Assembly (NCBI GenBank): GCA_029204225.1
Contig: CM055095.1
Span: 76,349,776 to 76,413,775, forward strand
From: Diphasiastrum complanatum
Taxonomy: Eukaryota > Streptophyta > Lycopodiopsida > Lycopodiales > Lycopodiaceae
DNA: 64,000 bases
Direction: 5' to 3'
Shown: positions 23,780 to 35,098 of the stretch, in pieces
Position numbering within the stretch: the stretch's first letter is position 1
Layout: the number at the start of each line of letters is the position of its first letter
Notes under the pieces: generated by a model
The model's input: only the letters and a program-made list of their open reading frames with translations
Told to the model about the DNA's origin: nothing
Databases searched by the model: none
Position numbers and translations under genes: made by a program

Positions 23780-25013
23780 AGTTGGTCTTAGAATGGCCTT
23801 CCTTCCCACACGCGGTACACCAAACATTGGCATTAGGCTTTGCTTTCTTTCACTTGGCTTTAACATCAGATATTTGGACCTTTAGATCACTCATTTCTCT
23901 TGTTAACAACTCAACACTTTTCCTTAATGGATCCATCTTTTCGGATTTCTCCATTCTTTTCTTTCTTTCTGTGTTCCTATTCTTAGTTTTCCTATAAGAA
24001 GATTCTTCTTCCGATGAAGAAGAATAAGATGAATACTCATAAGATTCTTCCATATCCATTGAATCAGATTCTGATTCGGACTCGATAGATGTTTCAGATT
24101 CTTCTTTTCATTTAAATTTGTGTTTTTACTACTTTTTCTTTCATTTCTCCGTCTACGATAAATTCGAGAGGTTTCTTAATTCTCGGTAGAGGCAATGACA
24201 TCTTCTAAAGAAGTCATCAAACCCTGTCGACAATAACAGTCCATTTTATTAGGCAAACCACCCAAGAACCATTCATTTTGCATAGGAACTAGATAGTGGG
24301 CTCCTAACTTTCCTATTAAATTCTTAACCCTACGAGTATATTTCCTAAGTGATTCCTTTGGTTTTTTTTTCAACAGAGTTAAGCCGAGCCAACAATCTAG
24401 TGGAATATCCTATCTCCCTAAACTGTTTAAGGAATGTTGCTTTTAAAGCGTTCCAAATATTAACTGTTTCCGATACTAATTGACTATACCAAATCCTAGC
24501 CTGCTTCCGCAGAAGACCTGGCAAAATTCTAACTTTATCCTTGTTCGTCTGCTCTTTGTTTGCTATGGTAATGGATTCAAATAGCGACATATAACTATCC
24601 GCATCTTCAGATAATGATCCTTTAAAGAAATCATATCTGATTTTTGTAGATGTGGGTGGCGCTGGATTAGCCATATTAACAGATGGTGGTGAACTAGATG
24701 AACTTGGAGGATCTAAATCTAAACTTCGCTCAAAAAAAGAGTCTGAACTTGGTTCGGAAGTAGAATCAGACAAATCTGATTCAGGTGAATCTGTAGAACT
24801 TGGTGTTTCAATGGATCTTTCCTCAAATGAATCTACAAATGCTGTAGTAGCGTGTAAAAGATCATTAAACGCTTCAAGTGTTAATCTTGCTCTAACTGGT
24901 GAGTTTTGCAAATTCTGCAAATACAAATCTCTAGACTTCCTATATGCTTCTAAACACTGTGCACGCTCTAAACATTTATGTTCAATAATCGCTTGAGAGT
25001 AGGTTCTTGGCAT
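23780..25013 (-). pseudogene. gypsy C gag with zinc knuckle
   Basis: Starts at ATG 25013. An acidic Ser-rich N-terminal part is followed by the retrotransposon Gag core (YDFFKGSLSEDADSYM, ARIWYSQL, FLKQFREIGY). A frameshift near 24370 continues with LRKYTRRVKNLIGKLG and ends at 24176. Further down are a Ser/Glu-rich stretch and a canonical CCHC knuckle, CTACGKEGHSKTNC, near 23790-23830. Broken by a frameshift and stops. Confidence 0.8.
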
Positions 25014-25078
25014 GCATTACATGAGAAAGATTCGTACATGTAATACACTTAAAAATATTGCAAAAGGTGAATTTCATC

Positions 25079-25096
25079 TCCCCGGCACTGGTGCCA
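25079..25096 (-). other. primer binding site of gypsy C
   Basis: The minus strand reads TGGCACCAGTGCCGGGGA, five bases from the LTR. It resembles the Asp-tRNA-type PBS of Athila-like elements, with a few differences. Confidence 0.65.
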
Positions 25097-25101
25097 AATT
25101 A

Positions 25102-26113
25102 TGTGGTGGCCTAGTCGTTATAGATTTTCACAAAATCAATGAATTACGTAGTATAAAAGGTTTGATCGTTTCCTAAGAGAGAGAATAATCTCATCTTTTG
25201 CATGGTAAATGTATGTATGATGATAAACAGACTAGAGTGTATAAAGTTCACAATGAATACTACAGCGACATAATTGGTTATCCAAAGATATTTGGGTAAA
25301 TTGGCATCCAGGAACACCAATGATGAAACAATTTGGTCAAAGTCTATGATTGTAAGAATTTTCAGGCTCTTCAGGCATCAGGAAAACAGTTAGAACTGAC
25401 AACAACTAGCAATTAGATTCATCAAGCAAAATCACATTAGCTAAAAGTTCTTCTTAATCAAACACATAGAATTAGTTTTTATCGCAGGAAGCAAACAAGA
25501 CAGAGCCTCAATCAATCCCATTATCTGAACACATAGCTCATTCAGACTTGGAGGATTTTCTGCTAAAAGTTATGTTTAACCGCTTCGGCTAATTCCCTGC
25601 ACAGATTAGTCAGAATTATTACTTGCTGGTGTCACTTTAAAATCCGTGTTAGAGTAACTGAAATTCAGTATAACTTAAGAGATGTGTGTGACACAAACAG
25701 AACAGTATCACAATCAATCACAGATCATACAGAGTGTGTTCGCACAAATGATAAGAAGTAATTTTGTGAGAGATAACATAAGGCAAGAATGTTCAAGCTA
25801 TAAGAACTTGCTCTTTGCTCTCTATTGATACTCAGCTTTGCGTAGAAATGCGTATGTACAATGTCACATAGTGCTATCCGTATAGGAATGTTCTTCAGTA
25901 TCAATGTCGCTTACGAACCGTCAAATGTCAGTTCTGAACTTCTATTGCGTCTCTTTAGAACGTTGCAACTTCTACTCAAAATATGAATTTACAAAGTGCG
26001 AAATAGGCCTTTACATGTATTTAGGCACTATAGCACATTTTATATATATGGAAATTGAATTTTTTTACAATATATGACAAAATTTGGATAATGTGAGATC
26101 ATAAGACTCCACA
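25102..26113 (-). repeat. 5' LTR of gypsy C
   Basis: 1012 bp, TGTGGTGGC to GACTCCACA on the plus strand, followed by TTACA, the second target duplication. Confidence 0.93.
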
Positions 26114-26600
26114 TTACAAGACATGGAGCTTCCACAAATGCCTAGTAAAATTGTCTAATTTGGTAATTTGGAGGCCAAAGTGAGTTTTCAACTTAGAGAT
26201 ACATTTCCTTATGTCAATAAGAACTAAAAATAGTGTCTTTACTATTTTTAACAAGTACATAGGTGGATTAGGTCGAATTTGTCCCTACTCTAATTGGTTA
26301 GTAGAGATACAGTGAATCTAGTCAAGTTAGTCTAGGTTTTTGCCAAGTACCTAGAAACTTCCATAAGTTGATAAGCTTAGGCAAGATCATCCAAATAGGA
26401 CAAGAGGCTGTTATAAATAGGCATACAATGTGGGAGAAATTCATCTCTCTCATTGATTCTTATGGAAGATACCTCTTTGGGTTTCTACATCAACTCTTGC
26501 ATCTTGATGGTGATATAGTGAATTTTGGTGTGTATAATGTTATTTTCTTATGTATATGGATTCACATGTGTGAGTAATCATAAGAAAGGGTTTGTATCAT
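26114..26600 (+). repeat. 5' LTR of copia D, main part (3' end deleted)
   Basis: Continues the LTR begun at 3787-3800. Blocks shared with the A LTR include GGAGGCCAAAG, the TATA box TATAAATA (26412-26419) and a CACATGTGTG motif near 26563. The sequence then passes straight into leader sequence matching A, so the LTR 3' end and PBS are missing. Confidence 0.65.
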
Positions 26601-26951
26601 TCTTCAAGATTCTATATCAAGTTTCTAGCTTTTGCATGTAGAATTTGTGTGATTCAATATATGTACTTTTGTAAAAACCCTAAAATTAATAGGATCTTTT
26701 GATTTTAAGTTTCTGGTCTTTTCAAGAGTGTATTTCAATCTTAGAAAGTGCAAAAGTTCATGATATTGTAGGTTGATAATGTTTTGATCAAGTGTCATCA
26801 ATTCAATGTGTTGATTTTGCTAGTTTTGTGCAATAAAGAGATTTTAGAGGTTCCATATCTTTGTGAATTTTTCTTGGATTCATTTGTTGACTTTCAAGAG
26901 AGTGCTAAGTGCATTGGAACTGGTTGAGAGAGAAGATTAAATCATTGCAAC

Positions 26952-28600
26952 ATGGCTACAAATGGAGGCTTCATGTTGGAGAGCAATGATAGAGTTACCT
27001 CAAGCAACTATTCAACTTGGAAGGTGAGAAGGAAATCTCTCCTTGAGATGAATGAGTTGATGGATATTGTTGTAGGTGTGAAGGAAAGACCTTTGTCACC
27101 TCTAGAACAATTGAGGTATGATAGGAGGGCAAAGAAAGCTCTTCATATGATCAAGATGAATGTGACTAATGTCTTTCTCAAGGAAGTTGGTAAGTGTACT
27201 TCATCTAGTGAGGCTTGGGAAACTTTAAAGAAGGTTTAGAGTCCAAGTCTACATCAAGAGTTCTAACCCTTAGTCGACAATCCTTTCAAAGTTTACAAAA
27301 GAAGTATGAAAGTGCTCATGCCTTTTTTTTAGGGTTAAAGCATTCAATGATGAGTTAGCATGTATTGATGAAAGCATTAAGGAGATAGAACTTGTTCAAG
27401 TAGTTCTTAATGGCTTACTGGATGATCATTCTAATCTTGTTCAAAATTTTTCTATTCAAAAGACATTGCCAAGTATGGACGACTTGCAAGAAATCTTGGT
27501 GAATGAAGAGTTTAGGCTTCTATCAAGAGGAGGATCCACTTCCACATCTCAAGTTGGAGAAGAGGAGGTTATGTTCTCAAAGGACAAGTTCAAGGGCAAG
27601 ATCAAAGGCAAGTGGTCTAAAGGACAAGATCAAGGTGAGCCTTTTACTTTTTTTTTGGCAAGAAGAAAGATAGATCTAAGCTAAAATGTTTCTATTGTGG
27701 AATCAAAGACATTTTGCTAATGAATTTTTGAAGAAGCAAAGTGAGTAAGGTAGCAAGAAAATCAACTTCACTATTGATGAGGACCTAGGTGTTTGTGATT
27801 CTCTCATGGTGTATTATTCACGTCCGATATCAAGTGAAGGTGACAAAGATTCATGGTGGACTGATAGTGGAGCTAGTTCACACATGACTAGTCACAAGGA
27901 GTTCTTTAATTCTTTGGTCACTTATGATGGATCCAAGAAAGTGATTCACATGGCCAATGGTGGTGAGTGTGTGATTGAAGGTATTGGTTCAATTCCTATT
28001 TATCTTTCTACTAATAGGAAAGCAAGACTTGATGGTGTTCTTTACATTCATTCACTTTCAAAGAATTTGTTAAGTGTTGGTCAAATGATATAGAAAGGAT
28101 ACCTGGCAAAGTTTGATGGTGATGCTTGTTTTATTACAAAGGAAGAAATCTTGGTTGCTAGGGGCAATAGACAAGGTAGACTTTTCAAGCTTGATGCTTT
28201 TGTTATGGCTAACAAAAAGGATGGAATGGAAAAGGAGATTGGTCTCAACTTTCCAAAGTTCTCTTTTAGCATCAATAAGATTGGTGGATCTTATGCAAAG
28301 TCTTATAAGCTTCATTATGCTAGATCTAGGTTGAGATCTAATATGCTTCTTGGAGATGTTCATTTTTGTGCTAACTTGGATAGCTATGGGGATCATGATA
28401 GTTTTTCAATGGTTCTTCATGGCAAGTGCAAGCATGCCAAAAGGTAAGGAAAGAGCTAACTTCATCAATGGAGGTGATGAAGGTTCTTCCTTGGAAAAGT
28501 TTGTTACTAATGATTTCTTTGATCATGCGAAAAAAAATAATGATGCTAGGTGCATGCATGAAGGAAGTGGTTCTTCTACTGAGTCCAAAAAATTCATTTG
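26952..28600 (+). pseudogene. copia D gag-protease, truncated
   Basis: Gag starts at ATG 26952 and is a diverged relative of element A Gag (SNYSTWKVRRKSLLEMN, RRAKKALHMIKMNV). Stop at 27237, frame breaks, a second Gag block at 27466-27684 and a damaged zinc knuckle near 27690. The protease region at 27806-28087 has WWTDSGASSH and ends at LLSVGQM followed by a stop. GAG-pre-integrase traces extend to about 28.3 kb. Integrase, RT and RNase H are absent. Confidence 0.8.
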
Positions 28601-29826
28601 TGCAACAATTCATTGTTGGATTTATCTCCTCTACTCTCCTAAATCCCATTTTAATTAGCCTCCATTCTTGCTGCATTTTTACTCACGTTGTTGAACAGTC
28701 TGCATATTTACAAGTAAAATAATACAAACGAATAAAACACGACTGTCTGCATAAATACAAGTAAATTCTCACAGGCGAAGAAAAGGCAAAAAATGTGACA
28801 CTATGTTTTTACACACGTTTTGTGACAGGCGAAAAACGCGACACTGCCTTACAAAATGCTAAAGGTGCCCTAGAAAAAACGAAGGCCCCCTGTAAATCAA
28901 ATCCTAAGGCATTTCGTCAGAGTGATGCATTTTTCACATCTTCACCAACGTTCATTTCAGCAAAGGCTGACGTCATAGCCCTTTTCACACTCACCCCACG
29001 CAACTGTGCTAACAAACTTGACAACGACAACAGCCACCCACAATCTCCTACATACAGCACATCCACTTTGTACTTTCTTCATCTACACACCTGTAACATT
29101 GTGTATATATATGAATACCACTTGCGTATTTGATGATGGGAGAGAAACAAGAACAAGTGTTTGTAAAATACAGCATCATAAGCTTATCAGAGATAGATGA
29201 AGTAGATGTCTTGCGCATTGATTCTTCATTGTCAGTAATAGGTTCATTCCTTTTTCAGATTGAACTAGCTTTGTAGAGCATGCGGTTTCGTCCGCTATTG
29301 TCTTGTGCTCTACCGCATTATTGACATGTATATTTTACTATACTTAATCTGATAACAACTCTTTTGTTTTGCGTTCAAATTCGTGTCATATTGGTATGCT
29401 TATTTTCATTCTATCTGACTTTCTTGTTGCTCATTATGGTAATTTGTTCTTAGCAAGTTATTATTAGTCTAATTATTGACGACTAATATTTAGTCTTGTC
29501 TTTCGCAAATCATTCTTGACTGATTATCAGTCAAGCTCAGTCTAGCTCTTCACGAATCATTTGCAACTAATTATTTCTCTGATGTTTTATTAACGTTTGG
29601 CTACGTAATCAGAACGACCGTGATTTCTATCACTAACGTTCTGTTTGTTTTTTATAATATGCATAGTCATGCTTAGGGAAAGAGTAATATAGCTCATTCC
29701 GATGTGCACGAACACTTTCTGTTCGAGTTTGTTTCTCGTTCGAGTTTCGAGTTCGTCTCTTTTTGTGTTCATTTTTTTTCGAGCTATTTTCGTTTCTCAC
29801 ACATGACACACCCTCTTTCTCGAACG

Positions 29827-29838
29827 TGGTATCAGAGC
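29827..29838 (+). other. primer binding site of copia E
   Basis: TGGTATCAGAGC, initiator Met-tRNA type, 0.15 kb upstream of gag. Confidence 0.85.
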
Positions 29839-29991
29839 TATTTTTGTAGTCTGATAAGCTTCCACGGTACAAGACTCTACTAGCCGATAGAGTAATTGTC
29901 TTCTTGTTCTGTAATTCTATACCAGATTTTCATACTTAAGTCACTGATAGTTTTTCCTATCACTTAGACTAATTCTTCCACATGGATTTCA

Positions 29992-30661
29992 AAGGGAAAG
30001 CCAGTCCCATCATGGACAAGCTTGATGGAGCCAATTACCATCTGTGAAAATTTAATATGAAAACTGTACTAATGGCTAAAAAACTGTATGACGTTGTTAA
30101 AGGTGCAGCAGGGAAACCCTAAGCAGACGACGCAGCAATTACTAGATGGAAGTTGAAGGATGGAAAGGCTTTCGCGTTATGGATACCCAGATCGACCATG
30201 TATCCGAGGCTCAAACATCGAAAGAAGTCTGAGACATCTTGAGCACACTATACGAAGTGCGAGATATAGCTTCCAAGCCACATATCAGGAAGAAATTTTA
30301 CTCCCTCAAGATGACGAATGGTGATTCCCTGCAGAATCACATCAATCAATTCAAGAACCTGCTAAGGGAAATGGTCGTTGTCGGATCTATCATAGACAAT
30401 CAAGATGTAGTGATGCAACTGCTTACAAGCTTGCCAAGCTCATACGACAGCTGGGTGATGATCATCACGACTCAACCAGAACCGACTCTTTCGAGAATCA
30501 TTACTATGTTGTTGCAGGAAGACACGCGGAAGAACGAAGCCTCGAGTTCCTTAGCTGATTCTCACACTTTATACACTAACAAGAGCACAACTAAGCAGAA
30601 GAAGAAGAAAGGCTCGAAGCAATCAAAGCCATACCATAAACCAACACAGCACAAACAATAG
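29992..30661 (+). pseudogene. copia E gag, broken
   Basis: Starts MDFKGKASPIMDKLDGANYH, typical of Tnt1-like Gag, with early stops (about 30043 and 30119) and a frame break near 30220. The downstream block has FYSLKMTNGDSLQNHINQFK and LLTSLPSSYDSW. A Lys-rich tail follows, then a damaged knuckle (FCRYCK) near 30690. Confidence 0.8.
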
Positions 30662-30859
30662 TCAAATCCGCAAACGAAGAAGAAGCTGTTTTGCAGATAC
30701 TGCAAGTGAAACAACCACAAAATTCAAGACTACCGGATACTACAAGCTAAGAACAACAACAAGGGGTAGTTGAATCAAGTGGCAAATGTAGCTGCAGAAG
30801 CTCCACAGCCTATTCAAGAAGTGGATCATGATGCCTTCATGACCAGCCATCAAGGAGCA

Positions 30860-31210
30860 TTTAGCGACAGTTCTTGGTTCCTGGATTTTGGAGCCACTTA
30901 GCACATGACCAACCTCATTGGTTGTTTTGAGTCTTATACACCTTACAGTACCCAAAAATATGTTCACCTTGGCGACAATAGCACACAAGCTATAAAAGGT
31001 GAAGGTACTGTAAGATTAAGCTTTGCAAATGATCAGTCTAAGCTACTTTCTAAAGTCCTGTATGTACCAAACTTACCTACGAATCTGCTCTCTATAAGCA
31101 GAATCACAGATCTAGGACATAGAGTAGAATTCGACTGTGATCAGTGCAAAGTAGTTGATAGGACAGGCAAGATCCTAGCACTCAGAAAGAGGCATGGATA
31201 CTTGTATAAA
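30860..31210 (+). pseudogene. copia E protease / GAG-pre-integrase
   Basis: The protease site reads WFLDFGAT rather than D-S-G-A and is followed by a stop before HMTN. Downstream blocks KVLYVPNLPTNLLSISRI and GKILALRKRHGYLYK are typical. Catalytic function is probably lost. Confidence 0.75.
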
Positions 31211-31249
31211 TAAAGTCATTGTTTTTCTGCCTCTAGTCAGGCCATCAAC

Positions 31250-31983
31250 ATTTAAATCAAGCCATCAACATATTGCTAGAGCATTGTTAGACATTGTACA
31301 TTCACACATTTGTGGCCCGATGAAAAATCCTTCACTGAAGGATGCAAAGTACTTTATAACTTTTATTGATGAATTTTTCAGAAGGACTATGGTGTATTTT
31401 ATAAAGAAGAAATCAGAAGCTTTCAACTGCTTCACAATCTTCAAGGAGCGTGCAGAGAAGGAGACTGGACGGATGATCAAGACTCTAAAATTAGACAATG
31501 GTGGAGAATATATCTCTATCGAGTTTAAGGAGTACTGCCAAAGCCAAGACATTGAACAACAATTCATCACTCCTTACAGTCCTCAGTCTAATGGCTTAGT
31601 CGAGAGGAAGAACCGTACCCTGGTTGAATCAGCCAAATGTATGTTAGCGCATGCATCACTGCCCAAGAGATTCTGGGTCGAAGCTATCTCCACTACAGCT
31701 TACGTCCAGAACAGATGTTCGACCAAGGCCCTCTCAGGCAAGACACCCCACGAGGTGTGGACAGGCTCTAAGCCTTCTGTGAAGAACCTAAGAGTATTTG
31801 GGTGCATTGTCTACGCACAGATCCCAAAAGACATGAGAAAGAAATTGGAGTACTTCCAAGGTCTTGAGACCATCCTGATTGGATATACTTCATCTGATAA
31901 TACATACAAGTTGTATGATCCTAATACCCAACAAATCTTGTATAGCCGGGATACAGTCTTTATCGAGGATCAGTTCGTCAACA
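31250..31983 (+). pseudogene. copia E integrase
   Basis: Integrase core with FITFIDEFFRR (first Asp), LKLDNGGEYIS (second Asp) and SNGLVERKNRTLVE (Glu), so the DDE triad is intact. The C-terminal part includes TPHEVWTGSKPSVKNLRVFG and ILYSRDTVF. Coding similarity ends at EDQFVN (31983); an unrelated hairpin-rich sequence follows in frame. Confidence 0.85.
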
Positions 31984-31996
31984 TGCCATTCTGCTT

Positions 31997-32098
31997 GGTA
32001 AGTATTTCCAAATTTTTTTTGAGCCCGGAGCCAAATTTTTTTGGAAATCCTTACCGGGCAAAATGGCCTGTGCCCGGCTCCTTCCATTGCGTAATGGA
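31997..32098. repeat. three successive hairpins at the break of copia E
   Basis: Inverted arms GGTAAGTATTTCCAAA / GGAAATCCTTACC at 31997-32012 and 32040-32055, then CCGGGC / GCCCGG at 32054-32059 and 32072-32077, then TCCATT / AATGGA at 32083-32088 and 32093-32098. This may be the terminal part of a small DNA transposon or a palindrome-associated breakpoint. Confidence 0.6.
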
Positions 32099-32101
32099 GT
32101 C

Positions 32102-34756
32102 TTTGACTTTTTCACATGCCATTTACAAAGCATAATCAGCACTATGGGTTTTTTTTTGGACCAATGAGAAACTGCCATGTGGTAGTCTGATGCGCACAGT
32201 TTGATGCAGACTGACGCGCAGTCTAACGCGCGTTTGGAATGTGCTTCAGAATTAAAAAAAAAAAAATTCAGTGACATTTTATGCTTTTTAAAAAGCCCAA
32301 AAACTAGGCGTAATCAATACAAAGAATCCATTACATACTCAGGAAATGAATTGTGTTGAAAAACACAAGCCAGGAAAGCAACAATAGAGCATGTCCCTTA
32401 CGAAGCACTTGCCAACGATATAGTCACTCGCCACCAAATGCTTTCCTTGCATATATCGGAATTTTATTATGTGTGGTTGGATACACTAGAGAAGATTGCA
32501 ATCAAGTAAAATCTCTCATTATAAATATGCAATGATATTATTGCTTGCTTAGATTGAGACACTAAATCTATGTGTGACAGGTGAATGTGCTCTTCATGGG
32601 CATGTATTGTTGCAAGTGATAGCCTTGTCTTCCACAACCAGGTGAATGTGCCCTTCATGGGCATGTATTGTTGCAAGTGATAGCCTTGTCTTCCACAACC
32701 AAGATAGTGTAAATTAAATTTTTTTTTCCCATCATGGTTAAATTGGATTATGGCTCCCAATTCCAAATGTAGTACAATAAACAACGTTGTGTCATGGTGG
32801 TGTAAAGAGACCCAAAACTTTATGTAGGTACAAGCAAAGTCCAATGAACTAGCCACATTCAATACATACAGATTGTATATGATTTTTGGCATTTTTTGTT
32901 TGAAGTCAACATGTTTTTTTGTATAGAACCTATGTCCATGAAAAGGTCAAAGGCAATGTCTTCAGGCTCAGTGATAAGAGTTGCTTGTGTGTAGAGAACT
33001 ATGACATTATGGTGACTAAAACGAAATTGGAGAATGAAATGTAAAATGATACAAGCTGTTTGGATATGCTACAATAGATTCTCTCAACAAGATTGTTTCA
33101 AGTCATTGATTTTGTACGATACATGCACTTTCCAATGTAGTTATATTTTATTTTTTCTGCAAGAGGAATTTTTTTCACAAGAAAAATGTCGTCAAGTTTT
33201 CAAGACAATATATTAATCTTTATTTTGCATAGTTCACCTAGAAGTTTGTTTTTTGTGGTACATTCGATGAAACACTCCACATTTTGATAACATTGCACGA
33301 GTTCTAATTGTTTTAAATTGCAAATTTGTTTTTAAAGCTAATAGGAGCATGAGCCACATGTTGTTTCAATTTCACATATCCATTATGTAAGACGTCCTTA
33401 TAGAGGTATCATAGACTTATTTTATAATAATGGGTGAGTATCAATAACATAAGCTGATTTTTTATATGTATATACGTATGGCACTTTATACTTGTCAATA
33501 TAATTACAAATGTATCTTAATACATTCATGACTGATGACCCACCTAATAAATTTAGTTGTGGTACATATTGTAGCCATGTAGTACATTTAGCATCACAAA
33601 TTTTTCCCAAAAATTAATATTCTTGTTTATCATTAATTTTATCATCACATGGTTCGAGTACCACCATATATATCTTCGTGAAAATTTGTAAAAATCTTTG
33701 GACATCATGATAGGAATTGCAATAGATGGGTTTGGTGTTTTTAGACTTCAAATCCAAACAATTGAGATGTGTGATTTTGATCATGGTCATGATGGCTTCA
33801 ATGCATGCTATACTTACTATCTTATCCGATTGATTAATAATCCAACATATATGATTACCTCTCATTTCATTTATATTAATTTCACACCCTAGACAATAAC
33901 TATAAATATAAATAGTTTACTCATAATGCTTATATATATTTTGGACAAGGCAATATTGGATGGTTGTGATGAGCTTTCACAAATGCAAGAAAAAGGAAAC
34001 ACCAAAATATCAAGTCTCTCCAAATTTACATGCTTCTCAGCACATGCGTATGCTCTTATGTACATATGTACTTCTAAGAGAAAAAAAGAGTCATACAAAT
34101 ATTTCATATCCTTAAAATGGCTATTGTGATTGAATGTGTTACACATTCACTTACAAAAACATCATCATCTATCAAGTACCTCCATTGCTGGGACACGTTA
34201 TAATTTATTTAAATTTGCCTGATATTGGAAGATAATTTTTCCATTTGAGAAAAAATATTTAATATTTAAGTAAAGTTTGTTGCTTAGGTGCTTGGTGATT
34301 GCTGAGATATGGAGATAATAGTTTGATCAAAGAAATCCCTTGAGGATTTTGGGGAATGATTTTCAATAGTTGACCTAGCAATTTCTAATGGTAAAATCTA
34401 CATTAATAGAACTTCTCCAAATAATCTAAGAGAGTTCATTCCAAATCATGTACCTTCAATATGCTCAAAAGCATAAACATGAAAAATTTGCATGTGAAAA
34501 GATCTAGTTAGAATCATTGATCAAATGTTTATATAGTTGAAACGGACACTTTTATGTGCGATTTTTTTTTTTCTCCATCCTTGTGTTAAGCAACACAAAA
34601 TCATACAAATAATTTGCTAGAGTTGCAAGCAAAGCACAAGCAAGTACTTGCTATATTGGATTGAAGGCTTATCCCTACAACCTACTTCAGGTTGTTGAAA
34701 ATGTTTAGCATGTATGAAGGCTTATCCTATTACATGAAATTAATAACCAAGTTTAT
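32102..34756. other. unassigned AT-rich region with one tandem duplication
   Basis: No gene recognised. Open frames are short and without motifs. The only clear structure is the duplication at 32580-32701. Confidence 0.55.
32580..32701. repeat. 61-bp tandem duplication
   Basis: Two adjacent 61-bp copies (32580-32640 and 32641-32701) beginning GGTGAATGTG and ending CCACAACCA, differing at a single T/C position, so the duplication is recent. Confidence 0.95.
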
Positions 34757-35098
34757 GGTAGGACTTGTTTGCTTATATATTGCTTTTCTGGAATAGAATG
34801 AGCCAATTCAAATAAGCTCATTGCCCCAATCCAAAGCACCATCAATTCGCCATGAGGAACATGAGCACCAAGTAATTTACGGATAAGTTAAATAAGTCTA
34901 GCATTTCCAGCCCACCAAGCAAAGGTAGTGGTTTCTTGATCAAGATCACCTAGAGCTAAGATTCCATTAAATAATGTTTCCACTAGGTAGAACTTCCTTG
35001 AAGAACACAAGATTTTCATGAGGCTGATCTTGAGCCGCCATCCAAGCACAAAAACCTTTGTTCAAAAGAATATTTTTCGAGTAAGAAGTTTCAAATTT
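34757..35098 (-). pseudogene. plastid-derived fragment (NUPT): psbD 3' end overlapping psbC 5' end
   Basis: On the minus strand the sequence encodes the C-terminus of photosystem II D2 ([11 protein letters not shown], then [12 protein letters not shown], ending PSGNII and a TAA at 34967-34969). Overlapping it in another frame is the N-terminus of CP43 ([28 protein letters not shown]-like block, [11 protein letters not shown]). The GTG start of psbC inside psbD (34981-34983) is still there, the classical plastid psbD/psbC overlap. Several substitutions and a stop after ARLI show this is a decayed nuclear copy. Upstream D2 and downstream CP43 sequence is missing. Confidence 0.88.

Larger units (their letters stand above)
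3801..26113 (-). mobile_element. Ty3/gypsy element C with extra 3' ORF region
   Basis: Complete minus-strand LTR element, bounded by LTRs of 1015 and 1012 bp and a perfect 5-bp target duplication TTACA (3796-3800 and 26114-26118). Order on the minus strand: 5' LTR, PBS, gag with a zinc knuckle, retropepsin, damaged reverse transcriptase, RNase H, integrase, then about 3.4 kb of extra coding sequence, polypurine tract and 3' LTR. Copia A is inserted inside the integrase. The PBS matches the Asp-tRNA-type PBS common in Athila/Tat-related gypsy elements. Frameshifts and a partly deleted RT mean it is not autonomous. Confidence 0.92.
3787..28600 (+). mobile_element. Ty1/copia element D, outermost host of a five-level nest
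   Basis: Plus-strand copia element. Its 5' LTR begins at 3787 (TGTGAATTTTTACA) and continues at 26114 after gypsy C, inserted 14 bp into the LTR. The joined LTR start aligns with the LTR of element A, including the GAGGCCAAA block. Gag and protease follow at 26952-28090, and recognisable sequence fades near 28.6 kb without a 3' LTR. The 3' end of its 5' LTR and the PBS are deleted (about 26575-26605). It is the oldest layer of the nest. Confidence 0.75.
28680..31983 (+). mobile_element. Ty1/copia element E, 3'-truncated
   Basis: Plus-strand copia element with a PBS (TGGTATCAGAGC, 29827-29838), gag from 29992, protease and integrase. It stops abruptly near 31983, before RT. Its 5' LTR probably lies in about 28680-29826, but I could not fix the LTR start, and the bases before the PBS (CGAACG) do not give a clean CA end. 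Confidence 0.75.

Noticed and set aside
33614-34146. Several overlapping 60-85 aa frames on both strands
   Set aside because: Random short frames in AT-rich DNA with no conserved motifs.
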